Position numbers and translations under genes: made by a program
From: Rattus norvegicus
Taxonomy: Eukaryota > Chordata > Mammalia > Rodentia > Muridae
Reading direction: 5' to 3'
Assembly (NCBI RefSeq): GCF_036323735.1
Contig: NC_086031.1
Span: 35,460,225 to 35,524,224, forward strand
DNA length: 64,000 bases
The notes under the pieces: model-generated
The model's input: only the letters and a program-made list of their open reading frames with translations
Told to the model about the DNA's origin: nothing
Databases searched by the model: none
Part shown: positions 34,174-45,300 of the stretch, piece after piece
How the letters are laid out: every line of letters starts with the position of its first letter
Position numbering within the stretch: the stretch's first letter is position 1

Positions 34174-34275
34174 ATGTATGTATTCCCTTTATCATAGACA
34201 CCCGGGAGCCAAGCTCAGGTCTTCATGCTTTCACTGCAAATGCCACATTGACTGAGTCATCTCCACAGTCACTTT
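33892..34275 (-). repeat. B4-type SINE with two internal GT microsatellites
   Basis: Antisense B4 blocks ('tccagaggtcagtcttgagt', 'ctgacactgaacctggagct', 'gactgagtcatctccacagt') are interrupted by GT runs at about 33893-33938 and 34108-34157. The second continues into a TATG run. The 175-codon + frame across this is an artefact of the runs. Confidence 0.7.
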
Positions 34276-35149
34276 CAAGTAATTAACTTCATTATTAGAA
34301 AGAACCATAGATAGGGTCAGTTTCTAACATGATTTTTCTGAACCAGAGAGACAGCTGACCCACACAGAGCCTTGTACATGTGTATGTACAAACTGGGTAC
34401 ATTCCTGTTTCCATATGCAGGTGTTTCCCCATTTTTAGAAAGACTCAAGTTGTTCTGTCTCTCATCCTGACATCAAGGATGTGGAAGCGGCTACTTAGAA
34501 AAAAAGTGACCTTCTTGAGCGTCTCTGAGCTAGGTGTTGAAGGACCCTGGTTTTTGCTTCTGCCTGAGAGATGTAACTTCTCTCAGGGGACTATCCTGGG
34601 GCTTCCTGGATGAGGGGCAGAAAATTGTAAAGCTCAATATCTCTTCCTCAGTCAGCTCTCAAATTGAGACTTTGGCCACAGTGTGACTTCTAAGAATACC
34701 AGAACCCTCTGCCTTAAAGTGAGGGCATAGATGTATTTTCCTAAGCCAAATTGAAATGGATTTTGGATTATCTCTCATTGTCTAGGAAGGTCCCCCTGTG
34801 TCACTTTCTTTGACCTCTCCCACTCTCCCAGGAGCCAGAGTCACCTCTGTGTGTGTGGATGCTCTTAAAGCCTTCCTTCTCTGACCAAACAGACACATAG
34901 CCCACTGCACCAAACACTCATTCCTCTTTCCCTTTGTCTGGCCCCCACGGTATAAGCCGGTCACCCTGCTGTCAGTTTTCTCAAAGGATGAAACCTATAG
35001 GTATTCATTGTATATTTTTCTTTCGTAAAAATGTAAGAAATACATTGCAAATTATACCTATTTACCTTCTGTCCAGATGATGATTTTGAGTTTTGTTTTT
35101 TGAGACATGATCTCATCATGTTGTCCAGGCTAGTCTTGAAGTCTTAAGC
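34276..35149. other. Unassigned sequence with a B1-like scrap
   Basis: No gene is seen. 35092-35145 ('gttttttgagacatgatctc' and following) is a short antisense B1-like fragment. Confidence 0.4.
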
Positions 35150-35385
35150 TCAAAAGAGCTCTGTTTCAGAAAATAAGGTTTAGAGAGCATGATTGAGGAA
35201 GACACTCAGGGTTGACCTCTGGCTTCCATATTCACAAACACACATGTGCACTACCCCAACACACCTGCACAAAACCACACATGGGTATGTATTTGGAGTC
35301 CTAGCACTACGGAGGTAGAGGAAAAAGGATTAGAAGTTCAAAGCTATCCTGGGCTACCCAAGGCACTAGCTCAAAAAATATTTTA
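35150..35385 (+). repeat. B4 3' end plus a B1-like fragment
   Basis: The first half has the B4 end blocks ('cagaaaataaggtttagaga', 'cagggttgacctctggcttc') and a CA-rich tail. The second (about 35285-35380) has 'tggagtcctagcactacgga' and 'gttcaaagctatcctgggct', as in B1. Confidence 0.6.
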
Positions 35386-35785
35386 AAAGAAATAAAACAG
35401 AGTTCTTTTTGTATGCTTCCCAGTTCCAACCTTCTTTCAAAGACAAGTATTGTGGTATATTGTTACCATTATGTAACTATTTAACATTTATTACATATTT
35501 ACATAAAATATAAACTTGAAAGACAATAATTCATTATGTGTGAGTTAAGCTTAATATTTAGCATAAATATGATTTTTGTTTGATAATGATATAAAATTTT
35601 GTTTATATCAAAATTTAAAATTAAATGTTACAATTAATCAAAATTAAAAGTTTATATAAATATAAATCAACATTTATATACTTGCAATACATAAACACAA
35701 TGCACACATATATTACAATTTGTGCTATTTATAATGTGTACTCTTATTATCATTGTATAACTTTCCTTTGCTTTAACCTCATTGA
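35386..35785. other. AT-rich unassigned sequence
   Basis: Strongly A/T-rich with no recognisable feature. The small + frame here is compositional. Confidence 0.5.
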
Positions 35786-36205
35786 ATTAGATTTGCTTAT
35801 TGCTATGACTCAGAATCAGATGAGAAGCAACTCAAGGAGGAAGGATTGGTTTTGGCTCACAGTTTGAGGGTACAGTTTGTCACAATTGGGGAAGGCATGG
35901 CAGCAGGACCATGAGACAGCTGCTCACACATGACCACAGTCAGGAAACAGGAGAATGCTGGTGGTCACCCTACTTTCCTTTTGATTGAGTCAAAGACCCC
36001 AGCACCATAAAATGGTGCTGTCTACAGTTAAGGTGGGTCTTCTCATCTAAACTAACCCAATCTAGACAATCCCTCACCCCCCACCCTCAGACGTGCCCAC
36101 AGGCCAATCTGATCTGGCTGATCTCTCAATGAGTATCTTTTCTCAGGTGACCCTGAGCTTTCTTAAATTGGCAGTTAAAGTTAACTAAGACTTGTCCCTT
36201 TGCTG
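35786..36205 (-). mobile_element. MaLR-type LTR (MTE-like)
   Basis: Antisense: 'ggttttggctcacagtttga', 'ggggaaggcatggcagcagg', 'gtggtcaccctactttcctt', 'acgtgcccacaggccaatct'. Solo LTR, diverged. Confidence 0.68.
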
Positions 36206-36239
36206 ATTCTAGATCCTGTCCATTTGACAGTCAATGTTA

Positions 36240-36850
36240 ACAATCACAATCACATCTTTCTTGTTTCGGTTTCTATTCACTCTGGTGCCTGGTGTGTCTC
36301 TTCATTCATGTGAACTGCTCTGGGGTCTTCCATTGCAGGTATATGTCATCAGTTTACGACTCTCTGTGGCTTGCATAGGATAGATGTTAGAAAGTTCTCA
36401 TAACTGCTGACAGAGCTACCACATTTCTTCCCATGGAAGTCTCTTATGGTCACGTTCGAGGGGTTTTGGGATAGACACCTAGAGGTGGAGATTTCTCTTC
36501 TACCAAGGGCTGTCAAATGTTTCTCCAAGAGGCTGTGCTTGAATGCCCTGCAGACTGGCAGACAGTGTAGCTTCTGTATTTCTGTGTCCCTGCTGGCACT
36601 GAATCTTGTCTATCTTTAAGTTCATTGCCAGCTGGGTAGATGTGAAATGACATTTCACTGGTGGTTTGTCTGTCTTCCTGACTATTCATAAAGTTGACAA
36701 TCTTTCATGTTTATTGGCCCTCTGGGTTTCCTCCTCTGTATGATGCATTTTCCTAGCTTTTGCCTATGTTTTTCCCTTGGGTTATTTATTTATCCTTATT
36801 AATTTGTAATAGATTTTTTACTACTTTGGTTTTAAGAATTCACAATGCCC
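36240..36850 (-). mobile_element. Ancient L1 (L1M-like) ORF2 / 3' region
   Basis: Antisense similarity to mammalian-wide L1: 'gatgtgaaatgacatttcac', then 'tttcatgtttattggccctc' and 'ttttgcctatg'. Heavily decayed with no frame. Confidence 0.45.
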
Positions 36851-37024
36851 TCCTGGGCTGACTTGTCTTTGAGTTACCTTATAATGCCTTATAGTGTAGA
36901 TTTAAAAAAATTTTTTGAGAATTTCATACATATATAAAATGAAATAATGATGATACACACTTTTCAGTTCCCACCCCCACTCCCCCTGGACCACCTTCTC
37001 ATGTCTACATCCCAACTTTAAGTC

Positions 37025-37350
37025 CTCTTTTATAAAATAAGAGATTTATTTTTATTTTTAAATTATGTGTATGTAAGTGTGCATCTCCGTTCTTGTATGC
37101 CTGGTGCCTGTAGAGGCTAGAAGAAGGTGTCAGATTCCTCAGAGGGGGAGTTATAGGTGGATGTGAACCACTCAGTGTGGGTACTGGGAACTGAACTTGC
37201 TTCCTCGAAAGAGCAACAAGTGCACGTAATTGCTGATCTCCCCTCCTTCCACTTGTTAACCGACTCACCAAGTCCACTTATTTCTGCCATTTGTATATGG
37301 GTATGTGGCCACCCACTGGAGAGTGAACAATCTACTAGTGGCTATTGAGG
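37025..37350 (-). repeat. B3/B2-type SINE
   Basis: Antisense: T-rich start, 'ctggtgcctgtagaggctag', 'gtgggtactgggaactgaac', then a decayed head. The reverse-strand 90-codon frame is not a gene. Confidence 0.72.
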
Positions 37351-37417
37351 AGATGTCTTAACATTTTTCCATAGCTAAATTGTTTAAAATTAATTGATTT
37401 ATTGATTTATGTGTGTA

Positions 37418-37421
<4 letters not shown>

Positions 37422-37458
<37 letters not shown>

Positions 37459-37592
37459 TGACTCGTGGATGGAGGTCAGAGGACAATTTGTGGAACTTGG
37501 TTCTTTCCTTCCGTTGTGTTTGTCCCAGGGATTGAACTCAGGTTGTTAGACTAGGTGACATTTCCCACTGTACTCTCTCCTTGGGCCTGTAG
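37422..37592 (-). repeat. GT microsatellite with a SINE remnant
   Basis: A (GT)n run (about 37422-37456) is followed by 'gatggaggtcagaggacaat' and 'gggattgaactcaggttgtt', as in antisense B4-type SINEs. Confidence 0.6.
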
Positions 37593-38003
37593 TTGGATTT
37601 CTGTGGTATCCTTACGTTATTTACGCTGTGTATTCTATTTAGGGAATCTTCCACCTGCGTAAGCACAGGAACCACATACACATGCTCCCCCACATCCCAG
37701 CACATGAACCATTCACTGTCCTCATTCTGCCTCAGTGAACACAGGCGCTCTCTGTCAGGATCTGATGCAGGATCTGTTTAAGAAGAAGTTGTTTCCACTG
37801 TTACAAGAAATTTAGCATATGGAATCGAGAGCCATTACAATCCTGGGAAGAGTGAGAGGACTGGCCTTCAGAAACAGCCCCTGTAACAAGGTAGAAACAC
37901 AAGCTTGAGAGCAGCCTTGGTACAGCTAAAGCAAGGGACAGGGGGTTCAACAAGTACCAACTTCAGACCACATCAACCTGACTGCCATGACAGAGATGTC
38001 CTA
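37593..38003. other. Unassigned sequence
   Basis: No gene or named repeat is recognised. Confidence 0.4.
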
Positions 38004-38192
38004 AACCAGTAGTTCTCAGCCTTCCTAAAGCTGCAACCCCTCAGTACAATTCCTCATGTTGTGGTGACCCCAACCATAAAATTGTTTTGTTGCTACTTCA
38101 TAGCTATACTTTTGCTACTGGTATGAATCATGATGTAAATATCTGATACCTGTACTGTCACGACCTACAGGTAGAGAACCACTGTTCTGATC
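38004..38192 (+). mobile_element. URR1-type hAT transposon
   Basis: TIR-like ends 'ccagtagttctcagcc' and 'gtagagaaccactg', with the body block 'tgttgtggtgaccccaacca'. Non-autonomous, no transposase. Confidence 0.75.
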
Positions 38193-38288
38193 TCATGTCT
38201 CAAGGGCTCTGTAGATAGTGAAAATCCCCTTAGCTGTCCATCTCTCTAATATCACTCAGAATTCTAGTACAAATGAGACAAAGAATAT

Positions 38289-38296
<8 letters not shown>

Positions 38297-38332
<36 letters not shown>

Positions 38333-38616
38333 TTGTGTTTAGGTTGGGCAGTACAGATGTGTATGAGAATGGTCTTACACCTTTTTATGAGGTTGGATCT
38401 CTCATTAGCCTGGAACATCCCCATGTAGACGAAACTGCTAAGCTAATGAGCTTCCAGTGCTCTCCCTTTCTTAGCCTCACATCTCTAGGTGAGAACAACG
38501 AAGGCATTACTGGCACATGCTGGATGTCTTTATGTGGGCTCTAGGGATTTGAACTCAGGTGTTTATGCTTCTCTGGTAAGCAGTTCACCATCTGAGCTAT
38601 CTCTCTAGTTTTAGAA
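38297..38616 (-). repeat. CA microsatellite and B4-type SINE
   Basis: A (CA)n run (38297-38330) is followed by antisense B4 blocks 'gatctctcattagcctggaa', 'gggatttgaactcaggtgtt' and 'ccatctgagctatctctcta'. Confidence 0.68.
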
Positions 38617-39365
38617 ATTGTTTTTAACTTAATAAGGTAGGGCTGGGAGAGCAGGAGTGGGAAATAAATGGACGCCTAGTTTCTGGAGAAGGCAGAGGGA
38701 GTAAAGAGAGATGATTTGTAAATGCAAGCTTTGTGGATTCTGCAACGCTTCCATTGTTCCAATTGGAAATGAGGTAGGGGTTTTCTCTGGGAAACAGCTT
38801 TCAGTTAGCAAGCAAGAGAGCCTCTGCACTGGGGAACAAACAAAGAAGACTATGAACCTAACTAAACACACGCATGCTCTGGGGAAACAACAAGCATGAG
38901 CATGCTACCCCACTCCAGCTTTAATGCTTATACCACACCTCAGCTTCATTTGTTACTTAGGTTTTCATGGTGTAATAACTTGCTGAGTAAGGAGTTTCCC
39001 GTGCATGTGAAGTACCAAGTGACATCCCTGGCCTCTGCCCCCTGGATGGTAGGAACATTCTTTCACCCTTGAAAACTGTTGTAAAAACCAGTGTTGCCAG
39101 ATTTTAGGTGTAGACATGACCAGTCATGCATGAGAATAATTGATGTAGTCATACACTTGGATAGGATTTCTTCATGTATAAGGATATTTATCATAGTCTT
39201 TTTGGGTGTGTTATGGAGATCCTGCAACTTTGGAATAGCAGGACCAGAACTTTCACAGATTCTAAAAGTTCACTAATGATGCATGTTTTGGAGTTTGCCA
39301 ACTCAGGTCAAGGATCTGGGCTTGGGTGGTAGCTAAGCTGGTCAGCCTGCCTGCTCTCCCTTAGC
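38617..39365. other. Unassigned sequence
   Basis: No gene is recognised. No SINE or LTR similarity is clear. Confidence 0.4.
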
Positions 39366-39785
39366 CTCACCACCATGGTGAGCGCTCCAGCACTGCTCTG
39401 TCTAGGTCACCCAATGCTGCCATCTCCATGACACAGGGCAACAACAGGATAACTGGGAGGAGTCCCTGTGAGGATCCAATATTGATGGACCTTGAACTAG
39501 ACCAATGACTCAGAGCAATGACTGTTTGCAAGTGAAGATGTGTACACAGGGGGCTACACTGTAGGATACACTGTGACAGAGTACAGATTCGACAATGGGA
39601 TGTTTTCTATGCCTTGCTTTGTTTGTTTTCTTTTTGCTTGTGTGGTTTTTGCTTTCTGTTGGAGGGTTGATGGGTTGATGGCAGAAGAATGGATACGAAG
39701 GGACCAGGAGATGACTGGGACTGAGAAGAATGATGTGAAACTCACAAAAATCAATAAAAGGTTTTTTAAAAAAAGAATAAAAATG
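39366..39785 (+). mobile_element. Old rodent L1 (Lx-like) 3' end
   Basis: Blocks 'tgagcgctccagcactgctc', 'aggatccaatattgatggac' and 'agaccaatgactcagagcaa', ending in 'atgatgtgaaactcacaaaa', AATAAA and an A-rich tail. The family assignment is from memory. Confidence 0.5.
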
Positions 39786-39849
39786 CCAAGCTTACATCCT
39801 GACCCAAGTACATGGTTGTATATTAGTTAGCTTCAGAAGATGTGCAAAC

Positions 39850-40258
39850 ACATATCATAATAGTTTTAGTATATTGTTAAATTTTATAAAACGTACATTT
39901 TACAATCTGATTTTAGTTTTTAATATTTATTCAATTTATTTCTTAAAAAATTAATGGATATGTAAAACTGGTATACATTTGCATGGTACAATGCAGTATT
40001 TTGATGCATATAAACTATGGAAGGATCAAATCATTGGTTATCGGACCTAGCACCTCAAATATTGACTGTTAATTGCTGTATATTCATTGTACACACTGCT
40101 AGGTCTCATAAAGGCATTTTCTTTAACATAGATTATGCATTTGATGATATTCAGACCCACACTTTCTCTTATATTTGTCTGTCCACCTCCTGTTAGTCAT
40201 ATGTATCATATATATAAGATATATTACATAAACAGATGTACCAATTTTATGTATCTAT
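39850..40258 (-). mobile_element. Ancient L1 (L1M-like) 3' UTR, split by L1 copy C
   Basis: Antisense mammalian L1: 'ggtacaatgcagtattttga' and 'cacctcaaatattgactgtt'. It continues beyond copy C at 46872. Strongly decayed. Confidence 0.6.
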
Positions 40259-40268
40259 AAAAATCTAG

Positions 40269-41184
40269 CTTCCTGGTTGCTGCCACCGCAGAGAGCCCTT
40301 GGGCAGCACCCCGCGAGCAAACTTGAGCCTCGGGACCACAGGTAAGACCAACTTGTCTGCTGCAAGAGAGCTGCCTGGTGAGATCGGGACACACAGAGGC
40401 AGAGTTCATCTAGGACCGGGCACATCCTGTGTTTGCCGGAGGTCCCACGCCCGCGGAACCAGGCCCGCAGCAGCTCTCTGCTCCCAGACCCTGTGGGAAA
40501 GAGACCTCACCGCCTGATCAGGTGGGCACTCCTGAGGCTGCAGAGCGGAAGAGACCACCAACACTGCCCACCCCTGCCCACATCCCTGGCCCAAGAGGAA
40601 ACTGTATAAGGCCTCTGGGCTCCCATGGGAGAGGGCCCAGGAGCGGCAGGACCCCTGCCTGAGACACCACCGGAACCTGAAGGAAACAGACCGGATAAAC
40701 AGTTCTCTGCACCCAAATCCCGTGGGAGGGAGAGCTGAACCTTCAGAGAGGCAGACAAGCCTGGGAAACCAGAAGAGACTGCTCTCTGTACATACATCTC
40801 GGACGCCAGAGGAAAACACCAAAGGCCATCTGGAACCCTGGTGCACTGAAGCTCCCGGAAGGGGCGGCACAGGTCTTCCTGGTTGCTGCCGCTGCAGAGA
40901 GCCCTCGGGCAGCACCCCGCGAGCAAACTTGAGCCTCGGGACCACAGGTAAGACCAACTTGTCTGCTGCAAGAAAGCTGCCTGGTGAACTCAAGACACAG
41001 GTCCACAGGAACAGCTGAAGACCTGTAGAGAGGAAAAACTACACGCCCGAAAGCAGAACACTCTGTCCCCATAACTGACTGAAAGAGAGGAAAACAGGTC
41101 TACAGCACTCCTGACACACAGGCTTATAGGACAGTCTAGCCACTGTCAGAAATAGCAGAACAAAGTAACACTAGAGATAATCTG
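40269..41184 (+). promoter_or_regulatory. L1 copy C 5' UTR, two-unit promoter region
   Basis: The shared block begins near 40278 and recurs near 40885 (about 607 bp apart). Both units have a sense splice-donor-like CAG/GTAAGA (GT at 40342 and 40948). GC-rich and CpG-rich, it is the longest 5' end of the three copies (starts 'cttcctggttgctgcc'). Confidence 0.75.
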
Positions 41185-42258
41185 ATGGCGAGAGGCAAGC
41201 GCAGGAACCCAAGCAACAGAAACCAAGACTACATGCCATCATCGGAGCCCAATTCTCCCACCAAAACAAACATGGAATATCCAAACACACCAGAAAAGCA
41301 AGATCTACTTTCAAAATCATATTTGATCATGATGCTGGAGGACTTCAAGAAAGACATGAACACACTTAGGGAAACACAGGAAAACATTAATAAACAAGTA
41401 GAAGCCTACAGAGAGGAATCGCAAAAATCCCTGAAAGAATTCCAGGAAAACACAATCAAACAGTTGAAGGAATTAAAAATGGAAATAGAAGCAATCAAGA
41501 AAGAACACATGGAAACAACCCTGGATATAGAAAACCAAAAGAAGAGACAAGGAGCTGTAGATACAAGCCTCACCAACAGAATTCAAGAGATGGAAGAGAG
41601 AATCTCAGGAGCAGAAGATTCCATAGAAATCATTGACTCAACTGTCAAAGATAATGTAAAGCGGAAAAAGCTACTGGTCCAAAACATACAGGAAATCCAG
41701 GACTCAATGAGAAGATCAAACCTAAGGATAATAGGTATAGAAGAGAGTGAAGACTCCCAGCTCAAAGGACCAGTAAATATCTTCAACAAAATCATAGAAG
41801 AAAACTTCCCTAACCTAAAAAAAGAGATACCCATAGGCATACAAGATGCCTACAGAACTCCAAATAGATTGGACCAGAAAAGAAACACCTCCCGTCACAT
41901 AATAGTCAAAACACCAAACGCACAAAATAAAGAAAGAATATTAAAAGCAGTAAGGGAAAAAGGTCAAGTAACATATAAAGGCAGACCTATCAGAATCACA
42001 CCAGACTTCTCGCCAGAAACGATGAAGGCCAGAAGATCCTGGACTGATGTCATACAGACCCTAAGAGAACACAAATGCCAGCCCAGGTTACTGTATCCAG
42101 CAAAACTCTCAATTAACATAGATGGAGAAACCAAGATATTCCATGACAAAACCAAATTTACACAATATCTTTCTACAAATCCAGCACTACAAAGGATAAT
42201 AAATGGTAAAGCCCAACATAAGGAGGCAAGCTATACCCTAGAAGAAGCAAGAAACTAA
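41185..42258 (+). CDS. L1 ORF1 protein, copy C
   Basis: An open frame of 357 codons. N-terminal MARGKRRNPSN, coiled coil (about 50-175), RRM-like core (about 180-275), C-terminal domain with RRSWTDVIQTLREHKCQPR. It ends with TAA right after EEARN, as in copy A. No A-to-G excess is visible here, which makes it a useful internal control for the hypermutated part of ORF2 downstream. Confidence 0.9.
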   Translation: MARGKRRNPSNRNQDYMPSSEPNSPTKTNMEYPNTPEKQDLLSKSYLIMMLEDFKKDMNTLRETQENINKQVEAYREESQKSLKEFQENTIKQLKELKMEIEAIKKEHMETTLDIENQKKRQGAVDTSLTNRIQEMEERISGAEDSIEIIDSTVKDNVKRKKLLVQNIQEIQDSMRRSNLRIIGIEESEDSQLKGPVNIFNKIIEENFPNLKKEIPIGIQDAYRTPNRLDQKRNTSRHIIVKTPNAQNKERILKAVREKGQVTYKGRPIRITPDFSPETMKARRSWTDVIQTLREHKCQPRLLYPAKLSINIDGETKIFHDKTKFTQYLSTNPALQRIINGKAQHKEASYTLEEARN

Positions 42259-42317
42259 TCGTCTTGGCAACAAAACAAAGAGAATGAAAGCACACAAACA
42301 TAACCTCACATCCAAAT

Positions 42318-45300
42318 ATGAATATAACGGGAAGCAATAACCACTATTCCTTAATATCTCTCAACATCAATGGCCTCAACTCCCCAATAAAAAGAAATAG
42401 ATTAACAAACTGGATATGCAACGAGGACCCTGCATTCTGCTGCCTACAGGAAACACACCTCAGAGACAAAGACAGACACTACCTCAGAGTGAAAGGCTGA
42501 AAACAACTTTCCAAGCAAATGGTCAGAAGAAGCAAGCTGGAGTAGCCATTCTAATATCAAATAAAATCAATTTTCGACTAAAAGTCATCAAAAAAGATAA
42601 GGAAGGACACTTCATATTCATCAAAGGAAAAATCCATCAAGATGAACTCTCAATCCTAAATATCTATGCCCCAAATATAAGGGCACCTACATATGTAAAA
42701 GAAACCTTACTAAAGCTCAAAACACACATTGCACCTCACACAATAATAGTGGGAGATTTCAACACCCCACTCTCATCAATGGACAGATCATGGAAACAGA
42801 AATTAAACAGAGATGTAGACAGACTAAGAGAAGTCATGAGTCAAATGGACCTAACGCATATTTATAGAACATTCTATCCTAAAGCAAAAGGATATACCTT
42901 CTTCTCAGCTCCTCATGGTACTTTCTCCAAAATTGACCATATAATTGGTCAAAAAACGGGCCTCAACAGGTACAGAAAGATAGAAATAATCCCATGCGTG
43001 CTATCGGACCACCACGGCCTAAAACTGGTCTTCAATAACAATCAAGGAAGAATGTCCACATATACTTGGAAATTGAACAATGCTCTACTCAATGATAACC
43101 TGGTCAAGGAAGAAATAAAGAAAGAAATTAAAAACTTTTTAGAATTTAATGAAAATGAAGGTACAACATACCCAAACTTATGGGACACAATGAAAGCTGT
43201 GCTAAGAGGAAAACTCATAGCGCTGAGTGCCTGCAGAAAGAAACAGGAAAGAGCATATGTCAGCAGCTTGACAGCACACCTAAAAGCTCTAGAACAAAAA
43301 GAAGCAAATACACCCAGGAGGAGTAGAAGGCAGGAAATAATCAAACTCAGAGCTGAAATCAACCAAGTAGAAACAAAAAGGACCATAGAAAGAATCAACA
43401 GAACCAAAAGTTGGTTCTTTGAGAAAATCAACAAGATGATAAACCCTTAGCCAGACTAACGAGAGGACACAGAGAGTGCGTCCAAATTAACAAAATCAGA
43501 AATGAAAAGGGAGACATAACAACAGATTCAGAGGAAATTCAAAAAATCATCAGATCTTACTACAAAAACCTATATTCAACAAAACTTGAAAATCTTCAGG
43601 AAATGGACAATTTCCTAGACAGATACCAGGTACCGAAGTTAAATCAGGAACAGATAAACCAGTTAAACAACCCCATAACTCCTAAGGAAATAGAAGCAGT
43701 TATTAAAGGTCTCCCAACCAAAAAGAGCCCAGGTCCAGACGGGTTTGGTGCAGAGTTCTGTCGGGCCTTCATGGAAGACCTCGTGCCAATGTTGTCCGGA
43801 CTGTTCCACAAGGTTGAGGCAGGTGGATCACTGCCGAGTGCCTTCAGCGAGGCCACAGTTGCTCTTGTGCCTGGGCCACACGGGGACACAGCAGGGAGGG
43901 AGAGCTTCGGACCAATTTCCCTTGTGGATGTCGACGCAGGGATACTCAGCAAGGTTCTGGCGGGCCGAATTCAGGAGCACATTGGAACGGTCGTCCACCG
44001 TGATCAAGTGGGCTTCATTCCAGGCATGCAGGGATGGTTTGGTATGCGGAGAACCATCGGCGTGATCCATTGTATAGACGGGCTGGAAGAACAAAACCAC
44101 ATGATCATTTCATTGGATGCTGAGAGAGCATTTGACAGAATTCAACACCCCTTCGTGATGGAAGTCCTGGAGAGAGTGGGAATTCAAGGCCCATACCTGA
44201 ACATGGTGGAAGCCATATACAGCAAACCAGTTGCTAACATTAAACTAAATGGAGAGAAACTTGAAGCAATCCCACTAAAATCAGGGACTAGACAAGGCTG
44301 CCCACTCTCTCCCTACTTATTCAATGTAGTTCTTGAAGTTCTAGCCAGAGCAATCAGACAACAAAGGGGTGTCAAGGGGATACAGATCGGAGGGGAGGAG
44401 GTCAGGATATCACTATTTGCAGATGATATGATAGTATATTTAAGTGATCCCAAAAGTTCCACCAGAGAACAACTAAAGCTGATAAACAACTTCGGCAAAG
44501 TGGCTGGGTATAAAATTAACTCAAATAAATCAGTTGCCTTCCTCTATACAAGGGAGAAACAAGCCGAGAAAGAAATTGGGGAGATGACACCCTTCATAAT
44601 AGACCCAAATAATATAAAGTACCTCGGAGTGACTTTAACAAAGCAAGTAAAAGATCTGTACAATAAGAACTTCAAGACACTGAAGAAGGAAATTGAAGAA
44701 GACCTCAGAAGATGGAAGGATCTCCCATGCTCATGGATTGGCAGGATTAATATAGTAAAAATGGCCATTTTACCAAAAGCAATCTACAGATTCAATGCAA
44801 TCCCCATCAAAATGCCAATCCAATTTTTCAAAGAGTTAGACAGAACGGTTTGCAAATTCATGTGGAATGACAGAAAACCCAGGATAGCTAAAGCTATCCT
44901 CAACGATGAAGGGACTTCGGGGGGGGGTTCACTGTCCCTGAACTCAAGCAGTAGTACAGAGCAATAGTGATAAAAGCTGCATGGTATTGGTACAGAGACA
45001 GACAGATAGACCAATGGAATAGAATTGAAGACCCAGAAATGAACCCACACACATATGGTCACTTGATTTTTGACAAAGGAGCCAAAACCATCCAATGGAA
45101 AAAAGATAGCATTTTCAGCAAGTGGTGCTGGTTCAACTGGAGGTCAACATGTAGAGGAATGCAGATCGATCCATGCTTATCACCCTGTACAAAGCTTAAG
45201 TCCAAGTGGATCAAGGACCTCCACATCAAAGTAGACACACTCAAACTAATAGAAGAAAAACTAGGGAAGCATCTGGAACACATGGGCACTGGAAAAAATT

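Noticed and set aside
33759..34286. A 175-codon + frame
   Set aside because: It crosses two GT microsatellites and an antisense SINE; most of it is Cys-Val repeat.
43747..44940. APOBEC3-type editing as the cause of the L1 copy C block
   Set aside because: APOBEC acting on minus-strand cDNA gives G-to-A on the sense strand; the opposite change is seen.
43747..44940. Ordinary decay or GC-biased gene conversion as the cause of the block
   Set aside because: Decay is dominated by C-to-T and G-to-A. Biased conversion would also turn T into C, which is almost absent here, and would not depend on the 5' neighbour. Conversion from an already edited relative remains possible.
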